Assembly (NCBI GenBank): GCA_016184365.1
Contig: JACPCW010000046.1
Coordinates: forward strand, 1-35,374
Origin: Candidatus Rokuibacteriota bacterium
GTDB taxonomy: Bacteria; Methylomirabilota; Methylomirabilia; Rokubacteriales; CSP1-6
DNA: 35,374 bases
Reading direction: 5' to 3'
The translations under genes were made by a program, and so were the position numbers. A model generated the notes under the pieces. The model had not been told where the DNA came from and ran no database searches. It was given only the letters and a program-made list of their open reading frames with translations. The stretch's first letter is position 1. Each line of letters opens with the position of its first letter. Shown one piece after another: positions 23,415 to 31,683 of this stretch.

Positions 23415-24346
23415 CCGCGCCGGCCGCCGAGCGCCGCCGCCAGCGCCCCGACGTTGTGCTCGAAGAGATCGAGATACGTGTCGACGCCCTTCGCGCCGCC
23501 GACCGAGGACGGGAGTGTGAGCGCCCGGACTCCGCTGTCACGGGCGACCAGGTCCACGGCGCGTCGGTCCGCGAAGGGCTCGGCCATGATGACACGGATC
23601 TGCGCTTCGCGGATCGTGCGGATCAGCGCGGAGAGGTGGCCCGGCGACGGCGGGATGCCGGGACGGTCCTCGACCGCGCCGCCGAGGACGAGCCCGAACC
23701 GCCGCAGGAAGTAGTTGAAGGTTTCATGGTAGGTGATGACTTTCGCTCCGCGGAACGGCTCGAGCGTCTTCTGCCAGCGCGTGACGGCGGCGTCGAGCCG
23801 GGCGAGGAAGTCGGCGCGCCGCTGATCGAACGCCGCGGCATGCTGCGGCGCCACGCGCTTGAGGCCCTCGACGACGTTCGCCGTGATGACCCGCGCGTTC
23901 GCGGGGTCCAGCGTGTAATGCGGATCGCCCTCCGGGTGCACGTCGCCGCGCGAACGATCGATCGGCCCGCTCGTCGGGATGACGTCGATGCCGCGCGAGG
24001 CGTCGACGTATCCCGGCGCTCCCGGCATGATCTGCGCGTTGTGCGCGCCCGCCAGCAGCTGATCGAGCCAGAAGTCGAGGCCGAGCCCGTTCCGCACGAC
24101 GAGATCCGCGTGGCGCAGCTTGAGCATGAGGCTCGGGCGGATCTCGACGTCGTGGGCGTTCTGCGTGCCCCGCGCGAGCGCGTCGACGTCGACGAGGTCA
24201 CCGCCGATCACCTCGGTCAGGGCCTTCAGGTCGGTGATGGAGGCGACGACACGCACCTTGCTGCGAGCGTCAGCGCCGCCGACCGCGGCGGCGAGCAGCG
24301 CGGCCGCGAGGACCAGCCCCGTTCGAATCCGTGGCCGTTGTTTCAT
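23411..24346 (-). CDS. Metal ABC transporter substrate-binding protein (ZnuA-like)
   Basis: A 311-residue periplasmic cluster A-I binding protein for Zn2+ or Mn2+. Signal peptide about 1-28 (LVLAAALLAAAVGGADA). Likely metal ligands are H65 (NAHDVE), H143 (GDPHYTLDP) and H207 (TYHETFNYF), with an acidic fourth ligand in the C-terminal lobe. The long His-rich loop seen in high-affinity ZnuA is absent, although residues 131-143 (RSRGDVHPEGDPH) are a short variant. It is translationally coupled to the permease and follows the porin-like gene after 18 bp on the same strand, so the cluster is likely one operon. Confidence 0.9.
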   Translation of the reverse strand: MKQRPRIRTGLVLAAALLAAAVGGADARSKVRVVASITDLKALTEVIGGDLVDVDALARGTQNAHDVEIRPSLMLKLRHADLVVRNGLGLDFWLDQLLAGAHNAQIMPGAPGYVDASRGIDVIPTSGPIDRSRGDVHPEGDPHYTLDPANARVITANVVEGLKRVAPQHAAAFDQRRADFLARLDAAVTRWQKTLEPFRGAKVITYHETFNYFLRRFGLVLGGAVEDRPGIPPSPGHLSALIRTIREAQIRVIMAEPFADRRAVDLVARDSGVRALTLPSSVGGAKGVDTYLDLFEHNVGALAAALGGRRG

Positions 24347-24364
24347 GTCGTGTTCACTCGCCGG

Positions 24365-25765
24365 TTAGAACGGGTGCGGCGCGTGGGCGCCGAGGAAGAA
24401 CGTGGCCTGGAAGAAGAGCTCGTCGACTGTCCGCGCGGTCGCGTCGTTCGCCGTGAACGGCTCGCGACGATCGCGCTCCGTGTGCTTGTATCCGAGCCGG
24501 AATCGCAGGAAATCGGACAGCATGAAGGTGACGTACGGCTGGATCGCCCACTCGCGCCCCGGCAGCTCGAGCAGCTGCGTGGAGTCGTAGCGGACACCTC
24601 CGGCCCATCGTTTCCATGGCTGCACTTCGCCATAGGCGTACCAGCCGAAGCGGTCCCGGGTGTGACGGAATCCCTCGACCTCGCCGTCGCCGTCCACGTC
24701 CTCCAGCTCTTCGACGCGGCGACGCGACCACAGGCCCTCGCTGCCGAGCGTCAGCAGCGGATGGCGCCACGCCTCGGGCGTCAGCTTGTACTTCACGTCG
24801 TAGCCCGCCAGCGTTTGGCGCAGGCGCGCGGCGGTTTCTCCCGTTGCCCGGGAGACCCCCAGCTGGATGGCGCCGAGATCCCCGAGCTCGAAGAACGTGC
24901 GGAGCCGCCCGTTGACGAGCGGCGCCTTGAGGCTGCCGCGGCCGAAGGCCGTCTCGTTGTCGCCGGTGAAGACACCGGCGAGCGCCTCGAGATAGAAGGG
25001 GAGCGGCGGCACCCAGGACAGCTCCCCACCGGTCTCCCGGAGTTGCTCCTCTCCCAGGAAGCGGAGGAGCACGTTCGGGGTATCCGTCTGGGGAAGCGCC
25101 TCGCGGTGGAGGTGGCTCAGCAGCCCGAACCGCACCGGTTGCTGTCCCAGGCTCAGCTTGAAGCCGTACGGCAGGGACAGGAGCGAGAAGTACGCCTCCG
25201 CGAGGTGCGCCTCGGTCGCTCGCGCTCCGTCCTCGAACTCCTCGGCGAACTCGAACCTGACGGTGCCTTGCGCGTACGGATCGATCCGGCCGTAGAGGTT
25301 GATCTCGACTTCCCGCGGGAACGCCCGGTTCTCCCGTCCGAAGAACGTCCCCGCATCGGCCTTGTCGACGTTGTCCTGCGTGAGATTCGCGACGAGGTCG
25401 CTCACGATGCCGATGTCGAACAGGAGCGAACCGGGTCCGCGCCGCTCGTACAGCGAAAACGGTTGTCGCGGCCGCGCCAGATCCAGCGGCGTCGACGGCG
25501 TCTGAGCGGGCGCTTGCGGCGCCTGCAGCGCCAGCGGCGGTGTCGGTGCGGCGAGCGTTGGCGCGGCCGTCGCGGGCTGCGGCGCCGATTCGATACGCTT
25601 CAGCCGCTCGGTCAGCGTGTCGATCGCCTTCTGGTAGGTGTCCTTCATCGTGTCGAGCTGACGCCTGAGCTCGCCGAGCTCGCGGCGCAGCGATTCAGCC
25701 TCCTGGGCCGAGGCGGGGCTCGCGACGCTGCCGAAGAGCAGAGACAGCACGATCCAACGACGCAT
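24365..25765 (-). CDS. Outer-membrane porin-like protein with coiled-coil N-terminus
   Basis: A 466-residue exported protein. The signal peptide (RRWIVLSLLFGSVASPASA) is followed by a coiled coil (about 22-60: ESLRRELGELRRQLDTMKDT). A Pro/Ala linker comes next, then a long region of alternating beta strands with aromatic girdles (DFLRFRLGYKHTERD). The last residue is phenylalanine, the usual signal for outer-membrane beta-barrel assembly. Position next to the metal transport genes suggests a zinc- or manganese-specific outer-membrane channel. ATG 25765 is preferred over 25798 because it starts the signal peptide. Confidence 0.8.
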   Translation of the reverse strand: MRRWIVLSLLFGSVASPASAQEAESLRRELGELRRQLDTMKDTYQKAIDTLTERLKRIESAPQPATAAPTLAAPTPPLALQAPQAPAQTPSTPLDLARPRQPFSLYERRGPGSLLFDIGIVSDLVANLTQDNVDKADAGTFFGRENRAFPREVEINLYGRIDPYAQGTVRFEFAEEFEDGARATEAHLAEAYFSLLSLPYGFKLSLGQQPVRFGLLSHLHREALPQTDTPNVLLRFLGEEQLRETGGELSWVPPLPFYLEALAGVFTGDNETAFGRGSLKAPLVNGRLRTFFELGDLGAIQLGVSRATGETAARLRQTLAGYDVKYKLTPEAWRHPLLTLGSEGLWSRRRVEELEDVDGDGEVEGFRHTRDRFGWYAYGEVQPWKRWAGGVRYDSTQLLELPGREWAIQPYVTFMLSDFLRFRLGYKHTERDRREPFTANDATARTVDELFFQATFFLGAHAPHPF

Positions 25766-25791
25766 GGTCGTCCTCCGGAACGATCGAAGTG

Positions 25792-25810
25792 CTCGCACGT
25801 GGTGTGCGAG
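25792..25810. promoter_or_regulatory. 7-bp inverted repeat between the porin-like and small exported genes
   Basis: CTCGCAC (25792-25798) and GTGCGAG (25804-25810) form a perfect inverted repeat with a 5-base spacer, 27 bases upstream of the porin-like start. It could be an operator for a metal-responsive regulator or a small hairpin in the leader. It does not match a Zur or Fur box that I know. Confidence 0.3.
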
Positions 25811-25834
25811 GGCGAACGATCTACGGGGAGGCGA

Positions 25835-26137
25835 TCAGGCGCGCGGCGGAGCGCGCGGGCTGGCGGCGCCGGCGGGGCGCTGGTGCGGAGCGAGCGGTCC
25901 AAGGGCCGGCGGCTCACCGACGACGGTGGTGACGACGACGATCGGGCCCTTCTCGGGAAGCGCGGCCGCGCCCCCGAGCGTCGCGAGCGCGAGGATCCCG
26001 CAATCGGGGTTGTAGAGGCCCGGCTCGCCATCGCGGTGATCGTGGGGCGTTGCAGCGCTGGAGCCGACGAGCGTGGCAAGGACCAGCGGGACGACGATGA
26101 AGACGACGAGAGACCGCCACGTCGAAGCCGTGCGCAT
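25835..26137 (-). CDS. Small exported or membrane-anchored protein with His/Cys segment
   Basis: A 100-residue protein. An N-terminal membrane or signal segment (SLVVFIVVPLVLATLVGSSAA) is followed by PHDHRDGE and LYNPDCGILALATLG, then a second hydrophobic stretch and a Pro/Ala-rich tail. The histidine-aspartate patch and cysteine could bind metal. Position at the head of the metal-uptake operon supports a role in that pathway, but no family is recognised. ATG 26137 begins the signal; the longer frame upstream is basic low-complexity sequence and unlikely. Confidence 0.55.
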   Translation of the reverse strand: MRTASTWRSLVVFIVVPLVLATLVGSSAATPHDHRDGEPGLYNPDCGILALATLGGAAALPEKGPIVVVTTVVGEPPALGPLAPHQRPAGAASPRAPPRA

Positions 26138-26243
26138 CGCGGTACAGATACGCCGGAGCGAACGGGAAGGCAAGCTGGGCGCCGCGCTCGGCACGCAGGG
26201 AGTCGCTTGACGCCCGCGCCGCCGGCCTCTACGTTGCGTGCCG

Positions 26244-26459
26244 ATGGCGATACGGTCGGAAGCGACGAAGCGCGTCGCCGAGCGGGTGGTGGAGCTCCGG
26301 ATCGCGCGCAACCTGAGTCAGGAAGCGCTGGCGAACAGGGCGCGCATCAATCGCGTGACCCTGGCGCGACTCGAGCATGCGCTGCATCCGCCGCGCCTCG
26401 ATACGCTCGAGCGGCTGGCGCGCGCGCTGGGCGTACCGATCGCCGAGCTCGTGCGCTGA
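26244..26459 (+). CDS. XRE family helix-turn-helix regulator
   Basis: A 71-residue DNA-binding protein made of a single XRE/Cro-type helix-turn-helix. The motif runs through LRIARNLSQEALANRARINR followed by VTLARLEHALHPPRLDTLER and LARALGVPIAEL, which fits the five-helix fold. No ligand domain. It is divergent from the metal-uptake operon (106 bp between starts) and could regulate itself or that operon. ATG 26244 is chosen over the GTG two codons upstream. Confidence 0.85.
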   Translation: MAIRSEATKRVAERVVELRIARNLSQEALANRARINRVTLARLEHALHPPRLDTLERLARALGVPIAELVR

Positions 26460-26516
26460 TTCAGTGCCGGACGGGACTCGAGCCCGTCGCGGATCCCATA
26501 CGCGTCGCCGGGAAAG

Positions 26517-26969
26517 CTAGGCGGCTTGTCCTTGTACCACCGATGATTCGAGCTCGAGCTTGAGCTCGCCGATCTCGGGCAGCGGCGCCGGCGCCGCCTG
26601 GGGCGAGCGGTACATGCCGTCGTGCTTTCCAAGGCGCACCTGCGCGACGTCGATCGGCTTGAAGCCTTCGCTCTTGAGCCAGTCCTCCATCATCGTGCCC
26701 GGTGGCGCCTTCTCGAAACCCGGCAGCGCTTGTGCGAGTCGCCGCTCCTCGTCGGGGCTTCTGAGAAGCACGGCCCGGAAGAGTGTCGGCTCGTTCGGCC
26801 AGGGGTAGACCAGCGCGATCTTCATCGACCCGGCGAGAAACGACCACATGTCGCGAGCGATCGATTCGGTCGCCACCGAAAGACGGTCGAGCGCGTCGCC
26901 CTGATGCTCCTGATGTCGCAGGAGCTGCGCCACCATCTGGAGTGCTCCGCCCGCCGCAGTCTCATCCAT
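26517..26969 (-). CDS. Hypothetical protein
   Basis: A 150-residue soluble protein of unknown function with a helical N-terminus (LQMVAQLLRHQEHQGDALDR). A mixed alpha/beta part follows (IALVYPWPNEPTLFRAVLL, PPGTMMEDWLKSEGFKPIDV). The acidic C-terminus is ELKLELESSVVQGQAA. ATG 26969 has a weak purine-rich site (AAAGG) upstream. It is flanked on the 5' side by about 280 bp in which I see no gene. Confidence 0.55.
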   Translation of the reverse strand: MDETAAGGALQMVAQLLRHQEHQGDALDRLSVATESIARDMWSFLAGSMKIALVYPWPNEPTLFRAVLLRSPDEERRLAQALPGFEKAPPGTMMEDWLKSEGFKPIDVAQVRLGKHDGMYRSPQAAPAPLPEIGELKLELESSVVQGQAA

Positions 26970-27246
26970 GGCCGCACCGCCTTTCCGGCTCTGTACCGCC
27001 AACGACGCATGGAGCAAGACATGTGCCCGACTTCGTGGTGCGTGAGCTGAGCACTTCGCCCGACCTTCGCGCGCCGCGTGCACTACGATCGCGCGGCGGC
27101 CGGGGACGAACTGGCCAGCGCACGGTGCCGCCCGGGCATGAACTGATCACTCGCGGGAGCGTCGCGATGCGAGGCGCCACGCGCGAACCGACACCGGCGT
27201 CGGAGGAGATCGGGCGTCAGCGGCTACGCGAGTCGGCGGTGAGAAA

Positions 27247-27322
27247 TGGTGGAGCTGAGGGGGCTCGAACCCCTGACCCCAAGACTGCCAGCCTTGTGCT
27301 CTCCCAACTGAGCTACAGCCCC
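27247..27322 (-). tRNA. tRNA-Ala (GGC)
   Basis: Read on the minus strand it folds as a complete cloverleaf: acceptor GGGGCTG with CAGCTCC, a D arm GCTC/GAGC, anticodon stem CAAGG/TCTTG around loop CTGGCAG (anticodon GGC), a T arm AGGGG-TTCGAAC-CCCCT, discriminator A and an encoded CCA end (27249-27247). It decodes GCC, the alanine codon favoured by this GC-rich genome. Confidence 0.96.
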
Positions 27323-27368
27323 ACGCGGAGGATCACGTTACCCGCGCCGTCGGATCGGTGTCAAGGAA

Positions 27369-27454
27369 TGGTGCCGGTGAGGGGATTCGAACCCCTACGC
27401 CCTTTCGGGCACCCGCTTTTGAGACGGGATCGTCTTCCGTTCCGACACACCGGC
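27369..27454 (-). tRNA. tRNA-Leu (CAA)
   Basis: On the minus strand: acceptor GCCGGTG with CACCGGC, anticodon loop CTCAAAA (anticodon CAA), a long class II variable arm (TGCCCGAAAGGGCG), a T loop TTCGAAT and encoded CCA (27371-27369). It decodes TTG. No intron. Its 5' end lies only 4 bp downstream of the stop codon of the homing endonuclease gene, on the same strand. Confidence 0.96.
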
Positions 27455-27458
27455 ATAC

Positions 27459-28412
27459 TCAGATCTCAGCGTTTGTCGGCGTTTCATTATATTGCCATCC
27501 CGCGCGCGGCCTGCCGGATCGCTTGGGTAAGGATCCGAGAGGCCATAGGAACTTCGCTGCCCGCAGGCGTTTGCGTTCGAGGCTCGGAATCCCAGGGACG
27601 TAGTACATCCGTCGAATCAGGTCGATCGACGCCTGTTTGCCATATTTCAGCTTCCAGATCGGGGCGCGTCCGACACGATGGCGCACGCTGACCGAGCCGG
27701 CAATGTCGAACAGTCGAGCCACCGTGGTCGCGATCCACTCGATGAACGTGCGGCTTGCTGAGACCAGCGAGACCCACAAGCGTTCATAGACGTAACGCTC
27801 GTTCTTCCGCGCGTTGTAGTCGTCCACGTACACCGTGATCGAGCCATCGCCGTCGATGCATCCGCGGAGGAAATCCGGGAACCACCGATCGGGGACATCC
27901 AGTCTTCCGAGCGTGAGGCTCTTTCGTGGCGTCAAGCCGATCTGCAGGAACCAGTCGTACAGCGCGCGATCGTGCCATTGCAGACGCTGGCAACGCGAAG
28001 AGAAGCCGCCTCGGTGTGGCCGGATGCCGACCGTGATGCCGAGACAGTGGCGAACAGTCTCGAGCAAGTCCGTGTCCTTCGACACGATCGCGAGGTTACC
28101 GCGGTGTGGCGACAGGTTCCCGTCCGTCGCAACCAGGCCGACAACCCACGCGAGATCGGCGGTCCACTGGACGGGCAGCGCCTGCGCGCGGGCTATCGGT
28201 CCGCGTGGCCTTCGGTCGATACCGAGCTCGACGAGCCGCCTGGTCACCGTCGTTGCGCTGAGACCGAGCGCGACCGCGACGTGGTCGACCGTGCGCTGCT
28301 CCGAGACGTACAGCCGAACAAGTCGTTCGACGTCGATGTCGATGCGATATCCCGTGCGCGGCACGTTCAGATGCGCTCCATCGCGCCGATCGTGCCGAAC
28401 GGGGGTGCGCAA
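27459..28412 (-). CDS. Free-standing LAGLIDADG homing endonuclease with HTH N-terminus
   Basis: A 317-residue protein with two LAGLIDADG motifs, WVVGLVATDGNL (89-100) and FLRGCIDGDGSI (181-192), each keeping its catalytic aspartate. It is thus a monomeric double-motif endonuclease cutting a long specific DNA site. A helix-turn-helix (HVAVALGLSATTVTRRLVELG, about 44-64, interrupted by no gap) precedes the nuclease part, as in many mobile endonucleases. No splicing blocks surround it, so it is not an intein. GTG 28412 or GTG 28364 may be the start. Base composition is lower in GC than neighbours, a sign of transfer. It ends immediately before tRNA-Leu and may be read through into it. Confidence 0.88.
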   Translation of the reverse strand: MRTPVRHDRRDGAHLNVPRTGYRIDIDVERLVRLYVSEQRTVDHVAVALGLSATTVTRRLVELGIDRRPRGPIARAQALPVQWTADLAWVVGLVATDGNLSPHRGNLAIVSKDTDLLETVRHCLGITVGIRPHRGGFSSRCQRLQWHDRALYDWFLQIGLTPRKSLTLGRLDVPDRWFPDFLRGCIDGDGSITVYVDDYNARKNERYVYERLWVSLVSASRTFIEWIATTVARLFDIAGSVSVRHRVGRAPIWKLKYGKQASIDLIRRMYYVPGIPSLERKRLRAAKFLWPLGSLPKRSGRPRAGWQYNETPTNAEI

Positions 28413-28670
28413 AACAATGTCTCGAAACGGATACCCCCGACACGCAAGACACCTTTACAACAGGGAAAATGATTTCACGGCTTGTCCCGGCACCGCCGGC
28501 TCCTTAGCATCGTCCTAACTGAAACTGCAGGCGCACGACCGGGCGCGTAGCCACCACCGTTCTCCCGCCGAAGCCCGGCTTTCAGTGAATCGAGCGATCG
28601 TGACGAGACCCGACAACCCAGTGTGCGCGAGCGCGCCGCCGCCGGCCGCGCGGTCGCAGGGCCCCGCGCG

Positions 28671-30344
28671 GTGAGCTCCGAGCCGCGCGAACGCGACGAC
28701 CGCCTCCTGGTTCTCGCTCCAGCCGGCCGCGATGCCGACATCACCGCGACGGTGCTCGACAAGGCGGGGCTCGCGATCGACGTCTGCGCCGACCTCGAGG
28801 AGCTCACCATCAAGGTCGACGCCGGCGCCGGCGCCGTGCTGATCGCCGAAGAGGCCCTCGTGCCGCCCGGCGTGTGGTCGTTCGTCGAGGCGATCCGGCG
28901 CCAGCCGACGTGGTCGGATCTTCCGCTCGTCGTGCTCACCACCGGGGAGGGCGACGACACCGACAGCGCGACGAGCGCGCTCCGCGTCATCGAGGCGATG
29001 GGGAACGTCACGCTGCTCGAGCGGCCGGTCCGGGTGCCGACGCTCCTGTCCGCGGTCCACTCGGCCCTCCGCGCCCGGCGACGGCAGTACGAGGTGCGCG
29101 ATCATCTCGAGGAGCGAAAGCTCGCCGAGGCCGAACGCGAACGGCTGCTCGCCCGCGAGCGTGCGGCGCGCGCGGAAGTCGAGGCGGCGAACCGCGCGAA
29201 GGACGAATTCCTGGCGGTGCTGTCGCACGAGCTGCGGACGCCGCTGCAGCCGATCCTCGGATGGGTGAAGCTGCTCCGGCAGCGCTCGCTCGACGACGAG
29301 ACGCTTCGTCGTGGCCTCGAGACGATCGAGCGGAACGCCCGGACCCAGGCGCAGATCGTCGAGGACCTGCTTGACATCTCACGCGTCATCGCGGGCAAGC
29401 TGCGGATCGAGCTCCGTCCCGTGAACGTCCGCACGGTGATCGAGACCGCCGTCGAAGCGGTGCGCGCGAACGCCGATGCGAAACGGATGGCCATCGAGAC
29501 GGTCTTCCCGCCGCAGAGCGCGATCGTGTCCGGCGATCCCCACCGGCTGCAGCAGGTGATCTGGAACCTGTTGTCGAACGCCGTGGCCTTCACGCCGGAA
29601 GGCGGACGCGTCACGATCCGGCTCGAGCGCACGGAAGCGCAGGCGACGATTCACGTCACCGACACCGGGCAGGGCATCGCGCCGCACTTCCTGCCGCACA
29701 TGTTCGAGCGATTCCGGCAGGCCGACTCGACCAGCACCCGCCGGCACGGTGGACTGGGCCTCGGTCTCGCGATCGTGCGCCATCTCGTCGAGAGGCACGG
29801 CGGCACGGTGTCGGCGGACAGCGAAGGCGAAGGTCGCGGCGCGACGTTCTCCGTCGCGCTGCCGCTCGTCGGGGAAGGCGTCGAAGTGTCGAGCGAGGCG
29901 CTGTCCGGCGGCCTGCGCGCGGTGCCGGCGTCACCGGGGCCGCTGCTCGGCGGATTTCACGTCCTCGTCGTCGACGACGATCCGGATACGTGCGAGCTGC
30001 TCGCCGCGGTGCTCGGGTATTACGGCGCCGAGGTGACCGCCGTGGCCTCCGCCGAAGAAGCGCTCGCCGCGGTCGACCGCACGCGACCCGACGTCGTCGT
30101 CAGCGACGTCGCCATGCCGGGCGTCGACGGCTACGCGCTCGTGCGGCAGCTGAAGGAGATCGAGCGGCAGCGCGGCTGGCGACTGCCCGCGATGGCGCTG
30201 ACCGCGCACGCGCGCGCGTCGGACAGCGAGCAGGCGTTCCTGGCGGGATTCGAAGCGTACGTCGCGAAGCCGGTCGAGCCGGCGGATCTCGCCCAGATGA
30301 TCGCGCGCCTCGCGCGCCGGGCGGATACGCGCGAGGTCGCCTGA
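28671..30344 (+). CDS. Hybrid sensor histidine kinase/response regulator
   Basis: A 557-residue cytoplasmic kinase. Residues 10-135 form a receiver-like domain without a convincing phospho-acceptor (VLIAEEAL where LVDxxLP would be expected), so it is probably a pseudo-receiver input. A coiled coil (140-175) leads to HisKA with phospho-histidine H186 in SHELRTP. HATPase follows with N-box NLLSNAVAFTP, DTGQGIA and GLGLGLAIVRHLVERHGG. A C-terminal true receiver has VVDDDPDT, VSDVAMPG, ALTAHA and AKPVEP. No membrane helices, so it senses an internal signal. GTG 28671 places the N-terminus just before the first strand; GTG 28623 is possible. Confidence 0.92.
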   Translation: MSSEPRERDDRLLVLAPAGRDADITATVLDKAGLAIDVCADLEELTIKVDAGAGAVLIAEEALVPPGVWSFVEAIRRQPTWSDLPLVVLTTGEGDDTDSATSALRVIEAMGNVTLLERPVRVPTLLSAVHSALRARRRQYEVRDHLEERKLAEAERERLLARERAARAEVEAANRAKDEFLAVLSHELRTPLQPILGWVKLLRQRSLDDETLRRGLETIERNARTQAQIVEDLLDISRVIAGKLRIELRPVNVRTVIETAVEAVRANADAKRMAIETVFPPQSAIVSGDPHRLQQVIWNLLSNAVAFTPEGGRVTIRLERTEAQATIHVTDTGQGIAPHFLPHMFERFRQADSTSTRRHGGLGLGLAIVRHLVERHGGTVSADSEGEGRGATFSVALPLVGEGVEVSSEALSGGLRAVPASPGPLLGGFHVLVVDDDPDTCELLAAVLGYYGAEVTAVASAEEALAAVDRTRPDVVVSDVAMPGVDGYALVRQLKEIERQRGWRLPAMALTAHARASDSEQAFLAGFEAYVAKPVEPADLAQMIARLARRADTREVA

Positions 30345-30355
30345 CCGCGCCTGAC

Positions 30356-31630
30356 CTAGCGCACGCGGATCGTCACGTTCGCCGACATGCCCGCGCGCAG
30401 CGCGTGCGGGTTGCCGTGCGCGTGGGCCTCCAGCAGGATCTTCACCGGAATGCGCTGCACGACCTTGACCCAGTTCCCCGTCGCGTTTTCGGGCGGCAGC
30501 AGCGAGAACCGCGCGCCCGTCCCCGCGCTGATCGACTCCACGACGCCGACGTAGCGCTTGCCGGCGTACGTGTCGACGGAGATGTCGGCCTTCATGCCGG
30601 GTCGGATGCGCGCGAGCTGCGTTTCCTTGAAGTTCGCGACGACCCAGACCTGGTGCAGCGGGACGATCGCCATGAGCGGCTGTCCCGGCTGCACGAGATG
30701 GCCGACCTCGACGGTGCGCTTCGCGATCACGCCATCCAGCGCCGCGCGCACCTCGGTGTGCGAGTACTGGAGCTCGGCCATCGAGAGGTTCGCGCGCGCT
30801 TCCTTGAGCTCCGCCGCCGCCAGATCGCGCTCCGCTTCGCGGACGCGGATCTCCTGCGTCATCGCCCCCGCCTGGATCTGGCGGGCCCGGGCATCGGCGA
30901 CGCGGACCTCGGCCATGCCGAGGCCGATGCCCTGGGGCTCGAAGCCCGACTGGCGAAGGCGCAGATCGGCCTCGGCCTGCGCGAGATCCCGCTGCGCCTG
31001 ATGCACCCGCTCGGCAGCCACGCGATCCGCGGCTTCCGCGGTCTTCGCGTCGCTCGCGGCCTGGTCGTAGTCGCGCTGCGCGATCAACCCCTGCTTCACC
31101 AGCGCCGCGAGCCGGTCCAGCTCCTGTCTCGCCTTCTCCGACATGCTGCGGCTGCGGTCGAGCTCGGCGCGCACGGCGCCGAGCGCCGCGCGGCGCGCTT
31201 CGACGACCGCCTCGGTCGAGGCGAGCATTTCCACCGCCGAGAGCTTCGTGTTTTCGGCGCCGAGCCGCGACGCTTCGGCCTGCGCGCGCTGGCCGGACGC
31301 GACCTCGGTGGCGACGCGGACCCGCTCGGTCGCGGCGCGGACGCGACTCTCCGCCATGGCGATGGCGGCCCGCGCCTGATCCAGCCTGACCTGGTAGTCG
31401 CGCGGATCGATGCGCGCGAGGAGCTCGCCCTTCTTGACCGGTTTGTTGTCTTCGACGGCGAGCTCGACGATGTAGCCCTGGATCTTCGCGCTGACGGAGG
31501 AGATGGAGCCGTCGACGTAGGCATCGTCGGTGGTGACGTACGTCGTCGCGTACCACCAAGCCCAGGCGCCATATCCGAGAGCCGCGGCTGCCACCACCAC
31601 GGCGAGGGCGATCAGGAGGGTGCGTCTCAC
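30356..31630 (-). CDS. HlyD/EmrA family periplasmic adaptor
   Basis: A 424-residue membrane-fusion protein linking an inner-membrane pump to an outer-membrane channel. One N-terminal membrane anchor (LLIALAVVVAAAALGYGAWAW) is followed by the EmrA signature TTDDAYVDG and the half-motif ISSVSAKIQGYIVEL. A long coiled-coil hairpin follows (about 85-270, many A, R, E residues). The second lipoyl half-motif and beta-barrel come last (VRAALDGVIAKRTVEVGHLV). No MFS or ABC pump gene is beside it; it converges with the kinase gene and is divergent from iorA. Confidence 0.9.
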   Translation of the reverse strand: MRRTLLIALAVVVAAAALGYGAWAWWYATTYVTTDDAYVDGSISSVSAKIQGYIVELAVEDNKPVKKGELLARIDPRDYQVRLDQARAAIAMAESRVRAATERVRVATEVASGQRAQAEASRLGAENTKLSAVEMLASTEAVVEARRAALGAVRAELDRSRSMSEKARQELDRLAALVKQGLIAQRDYDQAASDAKTAEAADRVAAERVHQAQRDLAQAEADLRLRQSGFEPQGIGLGMAEVRVADARARQIQAGAMTQEIRVREAERDLAAAELKEARANLSMAELQYSHTEVRAALDGVIAKRTVEVGHLVQPGQPLMAIVPLHQVWVVANFKETQLARIRPGMKADISVDTYAGKRYVGVVESISAGTGARFSLLPPENATGNWVKVVQRIPVKILLEAHAHGNPHALRAGMSANVTIRVR

Positions 31631-31683
31631 TCTGTTCTCTGTGCGCCGACTCTACCATATCGGTGCGGGGGTACTATGGCGCC

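Noticed and set aside
26970..27246. Small genes or RNA in the gap before tRNA-Ala
   Set aside because: Only short frames without start signals; no convincing hairpin or promoter seen.
27459..28412. Intein or group I intron around the free-standing endonuclease
   Set aside because: No splicing blocks A, B, F or G and no host frame continues on either side; tRNA-Leu is uninterrupted.
28413..28670. Promoter for the endonuclease-tRNA unit (TTGTAA near 28455-28460 on the minus strand)
   Set aside because: No matching -10 hexamer at proper spacing; the lower GC here is probably part of the transferred segment.
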